Shown here: piece by piece, positions 27,093-35,649 of the stretch
Numbering within the stretch: position 1 is the stretch's first letter
How the letters are laid out: every line of letters begins with the position of its first letter
Translations under genes and position numbers: made by a program
Notes under the pieces: generated by a model
What the model was told of the DNA's origin: nothing
The model's input: the letters and a program-made list of their open reading frames with translations, nothing else
Databases searched by the model: none
NCBI GenBank assembly: GCA_963737835.1
Contig: CAVTUH010000003.1
Coordinates: 62,001 to 126,000, forward strand
Direction: 5' to 3'
DNA: 64,000 nucleotides
Source of the DNA: Palsa-1248 sp963737835
GTDB taxonomy: Bacteria; Gemmatimonadota; Gemmatimonadetes; Gemmatimonadales; Gemmatimonadaceae

Positions 27093-28019
27093 ATGCCACT
27101 GACTGCCGATATGGTCTGGATTCCGGCCACCACATTCCGGATGGGATCGAATTGGCACTACCCGGAAGAGGGGCCCGTGCATCACGTGTCCGTCGAGGGG
27201 TTTTGGATCGATCGGACACCCGTGACAAACGCGGAATTCGCTCGGTTCGTGGCCGAAACCGGCCACGTCTCGACTGCGGAGGTGCCCCCCAGGGCAGAGG
27301 ATTATCCCGGCGCGTTGCCGAATATGTTGTATGCGGGGTCGTTGGTATTCGTGAAGCCCTCTGGTCCGGCCAAGCACGGCTCGTGGTGGCACTACGTGGC
27401 CGGAGCGACTTGGCGATCCCCACAGGGCGCAGAGACCACCATCGAAGATCGGGCCGACCATCCCGTCGTACACGTGAGTTTTGCCGACGCCGCTGCGTAC
27501 GCGAAGTGGGCGGGGAAGGATCTACCGAGCGAGGCCGAATGGGAGTACGCAGCGCGCGGCGGCCTGGAGGGGGCAGTGTACGCGTGGGGCGACGAGTTTC
27601 GGCCGGGCGGACGCACGCTAGCCAACACGTGGCAGGGTGAGTTCCCGTGGCAGAACCGGTGTGAGGACGGGTTTGAAGGGACGTCACCGGTCGAGGCGTT
27701 CCCGCCGAACGGATTCGGCTTGTACGACATGATCGGCAACGTCTGGGAGTGGACGACCGACTGGTACAAAGCGGGCCACCCGGCCGACGGGGAAGGCGTG
27801 TGCTGCGCGCCACTCAACCCGCGCGGCGCCCGCGAGACCGAGAGCTACGATCCGTCGCTGCCGAGCATTCGGATCCCGCGCAAGGTGCTCAAGGGCGGCT
27901 CGCACTTGTGTGCCCCAAACTACTGTCGTCGCTATCGCCCCGCTGCGCGGTTCCCCGAACCGATCGATACCTCGACGTGCCACGTGGGCTTTCGCTGCGT
28001 GGTGCGAGCGCCAGGTTAG
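27093..28019 (+). CDS. Formylglycine-generating enzyme (SUMF1 family)
   Basis: 308 residues. Oxidises the sulfatase Cys to formylglycine. FGE-sulfatase-like features: MVWIPATTFRMGSNWHYPEEGPVHHVSVEGFWID, LPSEAEWEYAARGG, GLYDMIGNVWEWTTDWY, and the C-terminal KGGSHLCAPNYCRRYRPAAR with Cys273 and Cys278. That pair aligns with the active-site cysteines of aerobic FGEs, which many SUMF1-like proteins lack. It is therefore a credible maturase for the sulfatase 1.5 kb upstream. The TAG stop is formed by heptamer element C. Confidence 0.93.
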   Translation: MPLTADMVWIPATTFRMGSNWHYPEEGPVHHVSVEGFWIDRTPVTNAEFARFVAETGHVSTAEVPPRAEDYPGALPNMLYAGSLVFVKPSGPAKHGSWWHYVAGATWRSPQGAETTIEDRADHPVVHVSFADAAAYAKWAGKDLPSEAEWEYAARGGLEGAVYAWGDEFRPGGRTLANTWQGEFPWQNRCEDGFEGTSPVEAFPPNGFGLYDMIGNVWEWTTDWYKAGHPADGEGVCCAPLNPRGARETESYDPSLPSIRIPRKVLKGGSHLCAPNYCRRYRPAARFPEPIDTSTCHVGFRCVVRAPG

Positions 28020-28130
28020 ACGTTGGACGTTGGACGTTGGACGTTAGAAAAAACCTGAGAGCCAGCCACGGTGCACCCAGCTGGCCCTCAGGTTTGTTCT
28101 CCAACGTCCAACGTCTAACGTCCAACGTCA
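28016..28130. repeat. Heptamer-armed hairpin element C
   Basis: GTTGGAC units (28016-28045) and complementary GTCCAAC units (28099-28128) flank a 16-position stem with one mismatch, AAACCTGAGAGCCAGC / GCTGGCCCTCAGGTTT (28051-28066 with 28080-28095). The element separates two convergent genes, and both their stop codons (28017-28019 on plus, 28128-28130 on minus) fall within it. Confidence 0.75.
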
Positions 28131-29531
28131 CGCCGTTTTCTCTATATCCGGCAACTTCCAGCGCTTGGCAAAGAACGACTTCTCCGGACCGTACACGCGG
28201 AACAGGACCTCGAACTTGCCGGTCGCGCTCGTCGGCACCCAGTTCTTCTCTTTGCCGGCCGGCGCCCTCGGCCCGAAGTACACATCGACTGAACCGTTCG
28301 CATTCTGCTCAATGCCCGGTGTCTGAGACGACCGGCTCGACCATAGCTGGTTGCGGATCAGCGCATGCGTGGCACGGTCGTACGCGGTCGCCGACCAGTA
28401 TTCCGTGACCGGCGCATGCGCCGGAACCGTCAGGCGATACGTACTGCCACCGTCGAAGAAACGACCCTCCTTGTCCTTGATGGTCATGAGATAGAACTGT
28501 CCCGCGCCCAGATGCTTGGCGCTGAAGAAGGCGAAACTGAATGCCAGACCGCGGTCATCAACGGGATAGCTATCCGGCTTGGCGAAGAACGTTTCCTGCC
28601 CTTCGATCACCTCCTGCGACGCAGGCACAGCCCAGTAGGAGCCGTCATAGAACGGTGGGGAGAAGGCGCTCTCGTAGCGCGCGTTGAGCCACGCATGCGC
28701 CTCGGCGGCCGCGTCCCTGAGCAATTCCTGTGTGATGGCGTCGGGGTTGAACGTCTTGCCCTTTTCGATACCGATCGATTTGAGCTGGTCGATCATCGCT
28801 TTGTCCCGGGTCAACCACGGCTCGTACTGCACGATGCGGTTGAGTGACTGGAAGAAGCGAAGATCATAGGGAATCGTGGAATCGAACACCGCGTCGGCCG
28901 TATCGATGAACATGGTCGGCGGCGGACTCGCGGCGCGTGACAGCGGATACAGTTTGACGCGCTTGCCATAGGCAACGCCCTTCGCGACGTCAGCGTCGGT
29001 CCCGCCCTTCAAGATCGAGCGGATCAGCGCAAAGCCCTGATAGGTGTCCGACGGGAGGGCAATGAATCCCTTCGGCACCGGGCCGCTGTAGTTGGGGGGC
29101 AGAATGAGATATCGGCCGCCCTTGCCTTTGTCGACACCGGCCGGTCCGACGTCCTCCAATGCCGCCTGCCAGCAATCCATGATGCTGCCGTTGATGCTGC
29201 CCTCATCGGCGGGCGGAATCTCGAGCACCATCGGCCCAGTATCTCGCGTGTTGATGAAAGGCATGACGTAGATCGAGTCGGGGTTCGGCGTCAACGTCTG
29301 ATTCTTCCAGTCCGGAAGACGCGACCAGTACACGATCTGATTGAACATGCCCCTCGCACGCACCATCGCTTGATACATGAGATCGTAGTTCACGGCCGGC
29401 ATGCCCCAGATGACCGCTTCGACCGCACATCGCTCGATCGTCCGCCTCGTGAGATCCTCCCAAGTCAGATCGGATGGGTCGGTCGAGCCAGCCGGACGAT
29501 GCGATGTCGACGTGATGACGGTGTGCGTCAT
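28128..29531 (-). CDS. DUF1254/DUF1214 domain protein
   Basis: 467 residues without a clear signal peptide. The DUF1254 half has EAVIWGMPAVNYDLMYQAM, WKNQTLTPNPDSIYVMPFINTRDTGPMVLEIPP and GKGGRYLILPPNYSG. The DUF1214 half has FSFAFFSAKHLGAGQFYLMTIKDKEGRFFDGGSTYRLTVPAHAPVTEYWSATAYD, ending IRNQLWSSRSS. The function of the family is not established. Its stop codon lies in repeat element C. Confidence 0.9.
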   Translation of the reverse strand: MTHTVITSTSHRPAGSTDPSDLTWEDLTRRTIERCAVEAVIWGMPAVNYDLMYQAMVRARGMFNQIVYWSRLPDWKNQTLTPNPDSIYVMPFINTRDTGPMVLEIPPADEGSINGSIMDCWQAALEDVGPAGVDKGKGGRYLILPPNYSGPVPKGFIALPSDTYQGFALIRSILKGGTDADVAKGVAYGKRVKLYPLSRAASPPPTMFIDTADAVFDSTIPYDLRFFQSLNRIVQYEPWLTRDKAMIDQLKSIGIEKGKTFNPDAITQELLRDAAAEAHAWLNARYESAFSPPFYDGSYWAVPASQEVIEGQETFFAKPDSYPVDDRGLAFSFAFFSAKHLGAGQFYLMTIKDKEGRFFDGGSTYRLTVPAHAPVTEYWSATAYDRATHALIRNQLWSSRSSQTPGIEQNANGSVDVYFGPRAPAGKEKNWVPTSATGKFEVLFRVYGPEKSFFAKRWKLPDIEKTA

Positions 29532-29657
29532 GGCGTTCGCTCCCGGTTCATGGGATTCGTTTCAGGCCCTGGCGCCGTTCACGCGAGGCACATGAAACAG
29601 TCCCGGCGCCGGACTTCCCCGAATGCTGCGCTCGATCCGTAGGTCGACCAGTGGACC

Positions 29658-29801
29658 TTAGTGTGGCTGGCGGCGTCCTATCGTGGCGGCTGGTGGCTCG
29701 CGGTCAATGAGGATCTTGCCGGTCGCCGGATCGGCTGGCACGGACACGTCGTCATACATGCCCACGCATTTGTCGCCGACTTGCTGCAACACGGAGGTCA
29801 C
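29658..29801 (-). CDS. Possible 47-residue protein or gene remnant
   Basis: A minus-strand frame with a protein-like sequence (LQQVGDKCVGMYDDVSVPAD, then GKILIDREPP) and a mostly GC-ending codon pattern. GTG at 29801 is the only usable start. The frame stays open upstream to about 29915 without a start codon, with similarly plausible residues (ICDLDLTCRHTGRPGTL), which fits a 5'-truncated remnant. There is no ribosome binding site. Confidence 0.25.
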   Translation of the reverse strand: MTSVLQQVGDKCVGMYDDVSVPADPATGKILIDREPPAATIGRRQPH

Positions 29802-29988
29802 GCGCCGGGCAACCGATAGCGGACCGCTCGCGAGCGTCCCAGGACGCCCCGTGTGCCTGCAAGTCAGATCAAGGTCGCATATCCTACCGATCTCGGGTGG
29901 CCTACGATAACGATTGCAGAGAGCTGGAGGAGCTACATCCGTCTGGCTGACGCGTGACGCGTCTCCGACGGCGCAGGTAGTCTGACCA

Positions 29989-30003
29989 TCAAGGTCGCGG
30001 TGC
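29989..30003 (+). promoter_or_regulatory. Shared upstream motif, lipoprotein copy
   Basis: TCAAGGTCGCGGTGC begins 46 nt before the ATG at 30035. The AAGGTCG core is kept; the flank diverges from the consensus. Confidence 0.4.
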
Positions 30004-30034
30004 CATCCACCTGTCAGCGCTTCCGGAGTCTACC

Positions 30035-30515
30035 ATGTCCGTAGCCAAGCGTCGCCTCGGTCGTCGCGCCCGTGTCGTGTTGTCTGCCAGTGCCTACCTC
30101 GGTGCCGTGGCCGGCTTCGGCGCGAGCCTCGTCGCATGTGCGGGCCATCATCACGTCAGTGAAGCACCGCCGCATCCTATCTCGGTGGAAGTGCAGAACA
30201 ACATCACGGTACCAACCGAGCTCACGGTATTCGTCCAACAGGATCAGGGCGGAGCACGGCAGAATGCTCGGCACCGTTCCAGGCTCCCAGACGAAAACGT
30301 TCACGTTCACCCCGGTGTCCTGGGGCCAGCCCTATCGACTGTTGGGTCGGCCTCCAATGGGCAGTCCTATCACGTCGCCCAGATTCACGGTCAATGATCC
30401 GCAGACCGGCACGATCACGTGGGCCCTCGTGCCCAACCAGGTTCAGTTCTACAACACGGCCGTAGACACCACGGTCGTCACCAAGCCCAGCGGCGACACT
30501 GCGACCAAGCACTAG
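30035..30515 (+). pseudogene. Small lipoprotein-like protein with a frameshift
   Basis: From ATG 30035 the frame encodes a basic N-terminus, a hydrophobic segment and a lipobox-like LVAC, then a secreted part up to VQQDQGGARQ. One extra base near 30264 shifts the frame. The continuation MLGTVPGSQTKTFTFTPVSWGQPYRL...LVPNQVQFYNTAVDTTVV runs to 30515, giving a coherent protein of about 159 residues with one base removed. No family is recognised; the mature part looks all-beta. The M20 peptidase gene follows after 15 nt. Confidence 0.6.
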
Positions 30516-30530
30516 GAGCGGGCCACCCCC

Positions 30531-31925
30531 ATGTCGCAGTCGACCGACAAGGCCAGGAAGTACTCCCGCGATCACGCAGAGCGGTTTCAGCACGAGCTAC
30601 TTGAGTTTCTCCGCATCCCAAGCCTGAGCGGAGACCCGGCGCATGCGAACGACGTCAAGCGCGCCGCCGATTGGCTGGCGGATCAGCTGCATGGGTTCGG
30701 CGTCAAGAACGCCAAGGTGATGCCCACCGCCGGTCATCCGGTCGTATATGGCGAGTGGACCGAAGCCGGCCCGGAGAAGCCGACGGTCTTGATCTATGGG
30801 CACTACGACGTTGTGCCCGCAGCGATGGAGGACGGCTGGGATTCGCCCCCGTTCGAGCCAGTCAAGAAGGACGGGAAGATTTACGCGCGCGGTGCGACCG
30901 ATGACAAAGGCCAGTTGTTCATCCACTTCAAGGCGCTCGAGTCGTACCTGGAAGCCGACGGCGGGGCACCGGTCAACGTCAAGCTGCTGATCGAAGGCGA
31001 GGAAGAGTTATCCTCTCCCAACCTCGCGCCCTTCATCAGGAGCCACCAGGACCTGCTCAAGGCTGACGTCTGCGTGATCAGTGACTCGTCAATGCGTGCG
31101 ATCGAGGAACCCGCTGTGACGCACAGTCTGCGCGGCATGACGTACGCCCAGATCGAGGTCCAGGGACCAAAGGAAGATCTCCATAGCGGGTTCTGGGGTG
31201 GCGCGACGCACAACCCCGCGCTCGCACTCGTCGAGATTCTCTCGAAGTTGTACAACCCCGACAACACGATCGCCGTCCCCGGCTTCTACGACAATGTTGT
31301 CGCTTTGGGCAAGGAAGAGCGTGCCATGATCGCGAAAACCACGATCACCGAAGCGCAGTTCAAGGAGGCCACGGGTGTGCCCGCGACGTGGGGTGACAAG
31401 AAATACACGCTGCGCGAACGCGTCTCCGCTCGGCCGACTCTGGACATCAATGGCTTGTGGAGCGGGTATTCCGGGCCGGGCCCCAAGACGATCATCCCGG
31501 CCAAGGCCGGCGCCAAACTCAGCGCGCGCCTCGTCGCCAATCAGGACCCCGACAAGATCTTCAGGCTGATCAAGAAGCACATCGAGTCCATCACGCCGCC
31601 GACGGTCAAGCTCACGGTCGATCTGTTGACCACGGGGAAGCCGGCCCTGATCCCCTTCGACTTGCCGGAGATGCAAGCCGCCTCGCGCGCGTACGAGAAA
31701 GCGTGGGGCTACAAACCAGTATTCACTCGCGGTGGAGGCAGCATCCCCATCGTCGCCGACATCCGCAGCATGATGAAGATTCCCGTGGTCATGATGGGGT
31801 ACGGGCTGGACAGCGATGGCCTGCACGCGCCCAACGAGCACTATAGCCTCGAGATGTTCCAGCGCGGCATCGAGACAGCGATCGTGTACCTCGACGAATT
31901 AGCCCGCGACCAGCGCGCGGCCTAG
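30531..31925 (+). CDS. M20-family metallopeptidase (dipeptidase-like)
   Basis: 464 residues, full-length. Metal-binding segments: PTVLIYGHYDVVP (His-x-Asp), ARGATDDKGQLFIHFKALE (bridging Asp), LLIEGEEELSSPNL (catalytic Glu-Glu) and VISDSSM, plus a final His in GLHAPNEHYSLEMF. The dimerisation domain sits between about 205 and 350. It hydrolyses dipeptides or N-acyl amino acids in the cytoplasm. The stop overlaps the end of the convergent, broken pepA. With pepA and abgT it may once have formed a peptide-utilisation module. Confidence 0.92.
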   Translation: MSQSTDKARKYSRDHAERFQHELLEFLRIPSLSGDPAHANDVKRAADWLADQLHGFGVKNAKVMPTAGHPVVYGEWTEAGPEKPTVLIYGHYDVVPAAMEDGWDSPPFEPVKKDGKIYARGATDDKGQLFIHFKALESYLEADGGAPVNVKLLIEGEEELSSPNLAPFIRSHQDLLKADVCVISDSSMRAIEEPAVTHSLRGMTYAQIEVQGPKEDLHSGFWGGATHNPALALVEILSKLYNPDNTIAVPGFYDNVVALGKEERAMIAKTTITEAQFKEATGVPATWGDKKYTLRERVSARPTLDINGLWSGYSGPGPKTIIPAKAGAKLSARLVANQDPDKIFRLIKKHIESITPPTVKLTVDLLTTGKPALIPFDLPEMQAASRAYEKAWGYKPVFTRGGGSIPIVADIRSMMKIPVVMMGYGLDSDGLHAPNEHYSLEMFQRGIETAIVYLDELARDQRAA

Positions 31926-33594
31926 GCTCGCGCGCGCCTCGCCGCTCGCCGCTTTCGGCGAACGAGTCGCGCGGCACCCCACGCAGGAACCGCTCGCGCG
32001 GCGGCACTCCGCTTCTTGGTTGCAGGCCGCGACGATGGCCGCGCCTCGCGAGCGTCGTTCAGTTGCAACGAGCTCGTGCCATTCGAGCGCGCGATCAGGA
32101 ACTCTGAGAGCAGTGGTACAGGCCGCCCGGTCGCCCCCTTCGCATCGCCTGACACCGCGTTCGTGCCGGCGATATCGAAGTGCGCCCACTTGAAGTCCGT
32201 TGGCAAAACGCTTGAGAAAGCAGGCCGCAGTGATCGCACCGGCCGGCCGGCCGCCGAGGTTGCTCATGTCAGCGAAATTGCTCTTGAGCAGATCCTGATA
32301 CTCGTCAAACATCGGCATTCGCCACGCACGATCGCCCGAGTGTCATCGCCAGACTGCGAGCAATTGCTCGGCAAGTTCATCGTCGTTTGCGAACAAACCA
32401 CTCGTGAGGTTGCCCAGAGCGATCACGCAGGCTCCCGTCAGTGTCGCGACGTCGATCACGTACTCCGGGATCGAAGCGCTCGGCATAGGTCAGCGCATCG
32501 GCCAGCGCCAGTCGGCCTTCGGCATCGGTATTCAGGATCTCGATCGTCTGACCGGACATGGAGGTGACAACATCGCCCGGACGGCGTGGCATTGCCGCCT
32601 GGCATGTTCTCAGCCGCGGGGATGATCGCGACAACGTTGATCGGGAAGTTCAGGCGCGCCACGGTCTTCATCGCGCCAAACACGCTCGCAGCGCCGCACA
32701 TGTCGAACTTCATCTCGTCCATGTTGGCGCCGGGCTTGAGCGAGATGCCGCCAGTGTCGAAGGTGACGCCTTTGCCGATCAGCACGACGGCTTCGCGCCC
32801 ACACCGCCGCCTTTGTATTGCATGACGATGAACTTGCAGGGCTGCGCCGAGGCTTGGCCGACGGACAAGTGCGGCCCCCATGCCGAGCTTCCTCATGTCT
32901 TCGCGCTCGAGCACATCGACGTCGAGATTGAATGCCTTTCCGAGCGCGCGGGCTGTCTCCGCGAGGAATGCGGATTGCAGACATTGCCGGGCAGGTTACC
33001 GAGATCCTTGGCGAGCGCCATGCCTTCGGCAACTGCCTGGCCTTGCCGCATCGCTTTGTTCAGCTCTCGGTGACCTTGTCGGCAGCCAGCAGCGTGATCT
33101 TGCGTGCGCCGCGCTCCTGCTCTTGCGGTCCCTCTGCCCCGGCGCGTCGAAGCGATAGGCGCCATCCGCGAGAATGCCGGCTGGCGGTCTGCGCGCGCCA
33201 GGTGGGAGACCGTCCCGGCACATCGACGCCGATCAGCGTGACTGACCGCTTCGCGCGCCGGGCCGTTTGCGAGCGAAATTCGCCGCGCCCTCAGTGCGTC
33301 CCGAAAGGCTTTGTCGCCAAGCCTCTCACGCGTGCCCAGGCTGACGAGCAGGACACGTTCTGCCTCCACTCCAGGGAGATCATACAACATGACGTAGAAC
33401 CCGGCTTCTCTTCAAGATCGCCACGTTTGACGACGAGCCGAAAGCTTTCCTTTCGACGCTTCATCGATTTCTCTGAGGAGCCGCGGAAGCGTGCCGTCGG
33501 AAAATGCGCCGACGGCCAGCACGCCTGTTTTGGACTTTTCCGGGGACGATGCTCTCGATACGAGCTCGAGGGGATGTCGCTTGCTGGTGTCCAT
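31922..33594 (-). pseudogene. pepA: Leucyl aminopeptidase (M17), disrupted by many frameshifts
   Basis: Pieces of an M17 aminopeptidase occur in order on the minus strand but in changing frames: MDTSKRHPLELVSRASSPEK (from 33594), VVKRGDLEEKPGS, MLYDLPGVEAERVLLVSLGTRERLGD (about 33390), VAEGMALAKDLGNLPGNVCNP, VVLIGKGVTFDTGGISLKPG with KFDMCGAASV (about 32750), the signature NTDAEGRLALADALTYAE (about 32520), then SNLGGRPAGAITAACFLKRF and GATGRPVPLLSEFLI near the end. At least six frame changes are needed. The metal-site motifs survive, so either decay is recent or the sequence is locally poor. Confidence 0.85.
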
Positions 33595-33658
33595 GCCTGC
33601 TCCTTGACAAGGTCAGCGTCGCAATGCAGTTCGGCTGGGATTGTCCGATCGGATGTCG

Positions 33659-35244
33659 TCAGAATCCCCACGGGAGCCCGAGCACCTGCCAGACCACCAG
33701 GAGCACATCCAGGCGATCTGGACGATGATGACATACGGGAACATCATGGCGATCGACCGTTCCCACGCCCGCGCCTTTCTGGTATTTCGCGGCGAATCCC
33801 ACGATCAGTGGGAAATACGCCATCATCGGCGTGATAGCGTTCGTCGGGCGAATCGCCGACGCGATATGCTGCAAGCACCGCCTCGGGCGCAACGTCCAGC
33901 CGCATCATCAGCGGCACAAACACAGGCGCAAAGATCGCCCATTTCGGGAATGATGCCGGTGATGAAGAGATTGAGGACGGTGACGACGAGCACAAACCCC
34001 ACAAGCAACGTGAGCGGGCCAAACCCCGCGTCTCCAGCCAGTCACCCACCTTCACAGCTGCGATCGTGGCCAAATTGGTGTAGGTGAAGAGCGCAATGAA
34101 CTGACTGATGAAGAACAACAGGAACAGCAAGCCACCCAGTCCGATCACCGCTTTCTCCATCGCCCCGACCACGTCGGTCGCTCCCCTTCATCGTTTTGGC
34201 GCCAAGCCGTACGCCGCGCCCGCGACCAGGAACGCTGCCGCGATAAAGACAATGAGCCCGTTCATGAACGGCGAGTCACCGATCAAGGCACCAGTTTCGG
34301 GATTGCGCAGCGGTGCGCCGGAAGGAAGCGCCAGGAGTCCAAACAGCACCAGAACCGATCACGCCCCACGTCGCGAACTTCAACCCACGCGATTCCATCG
34401 CGGGGTCCACGTCGTCCGGGCCTTCCTCGGATTCCAGTTTCCGGTGGTATGGTGTAGGGACCCAACCGCGGCTCAATGAGTCTTGTCGGTGATCAGTCCG
34501 GCAGACGACCGTCAGCATGACGACCGACGCGACAGAGAACCAGAAGTTCGCCGTCAGCGCCACCGATAGATTCGGATTCAGTAGATGGATGGCGTCGTTG
34601 GTGATTCCGGTCAGAATGCCGTCCAGAGGCTTGATCAGGATGTTCACACTGAATACTGCCGACACGGCCGCGAACGAGGCGGCCAGCCCGACCAGTGGAT
34701 TGCGTTTGACGCTGAGGAACGCCGCAGCGGCGAGTGGAATCAAGTACGAGGTAGCCGGCATCGGCGGCGATGCTCGACACAATGCCCACGAACACGAGGA
34801 TGTAGGTCAAGGCCGCTGGTGGCGCCACCGCGACGAGCTTGCGAATCAATGCTTTGATCAGGTCCGCTCGCTTCGGCGACGCCCACGCCGAGCATGGCGA
34901 CAATGATCACTCCTACGGCGTTGAAGCTCATGAAATTGGCGACGACGTTGGAGTACATGAAACGAAGGCCTTCGTTGGTCAACAGGCTCTTCGCCGTGGC
35001 GGTCACTGCTTCGGGTTCGTGCGTTTCCGGATTGATCGAGTCGAAGGTGGCGCTCGCGCCCAAAGAGATAGACAATGTGGGAGATGATAATGATGGCGAT
35101 GATCAGCAGAATGAAGATCACCGCCGGATGGGGCACCTTGTTCCCCACGCGCTCGATAGCGTCGAGCACCTTTTCCATCCCCGTCTTTTCGCTTTTCTGT
35201 GGCGCGGTGGGGTGGGCGCCAACGCTCGTAGCCGCTTGAGCCAT
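33659..35244 (-). pseudogene. abgT: AbgT-family transporter, disrupted by many frameshifts
   Basis: Fragments in several frames, in order: a clean start MAQAATSVGAHPTAPQKSEK (ATG 35244) with IERVGNKVPHPAVIFILLIIAIII, then LRFMYSNVVANFMSFNAVGVIIVAMLGVGVAE, AALTYILVFVGIVSSIAADAGY, LIPLAAAAFLSVKRNPLVGLAASFAAVSAVFSVN, FISQFIALFTYTNLATIAAVKVGDWLE, and VTVLNLFITGIIPEMG at the end. These match p-aminobenzoyl-glutamate transporters of the AbgT family. It sits 64 nt upstream of the broken pepA in the same direction, so the two decayed together. Confidence 0.85.
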
Positions 35245-35340
35245 GGGTGTTACCCTCGTGAGGAACCGATCCGCTGGTCGCCAACGGGCGTACGACGGAT
35301 CTCGACGCACGCCGCTGCGGCAGCTCGTGAGACCGGTGGG

Positions 35341-35490
35341 TTAAGCAGGCACGGCCTCGAGTGCCTCGCGCAACTTGGCCTCGTCGTCCGTATTCAGCGA
35401 CGTCTGGTACACCGTGCCCTTTCCAACGAATTGCTTCAGGCCGTCGACGGTCGATTCGTCGGGAGACACAACGGCGGCGAGCGTGCTCAT
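35341..35490 (-). CDS. Small 49-residue protein
   Basis: Begins MSTLAAVVSPDESTVDGLKQ and ends EAKLREALEAVPA. It is preceded by AGGAGGA (35496-35502), the strongest ribosome binding site seen in this region, 5 nt before the ATG. It looks like a compact alpha/beta protein and I do not recognise it. It lies just upstream of the broken abgT in the same direction and may be the first gene of that former operon. Confidence 0.6.
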   Translation of the reverse strand: MSTLAAVVSPDESTVDGLKQFVGKGTVYQTSLNTDDEAKLREALEAVPA

Positions 35491-35649
35491 GGCATTCCTC
35501 CTGAGAAGGCACTGCTACCGGCTGTGATCAGCCCGCAATCCGCATGCTTGCCACGACCGCATGTGCTCGAACGTGCGGACGCGCGTGCTGGTCGTGCGGG
35601 CCGCCAAGGTCGGTCCGAAGCAGCCAGGCCGCAGCGAGCACGACGGCTC

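Larger units (their letters stand above)
29532..30034. other. 500-bp intergenic region with small open frames
   Basis: It holds no gene I can assign with confidence. Two motif-like sequences occur: CGTAGGTCGACCAGT at 29638 and TCAAGGTCGCATATC at 29869; the third, at 29989, precedes the gene at 30035. A minus-strand frame ending at 29658 (entered separately) has protein-like composition but no convincing start. Confidence 0.5.

Noticed and set aside
26317..27813. 498-codon minus-strand open frame
   Set aside because: It runs antisense across DUF2252, repeat element B and the FGE gene. The Arg/Thr/Pro-rich composition is that of a shadow frame.
29683..29910. 75-codon plus-strand frame 45 nt after a motif-like sequence
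   Set aside because: Ser/Thr/Pro-rich with no ribosome binding site; the opposite strand looks more protein-like. The spacing alone is not enough.
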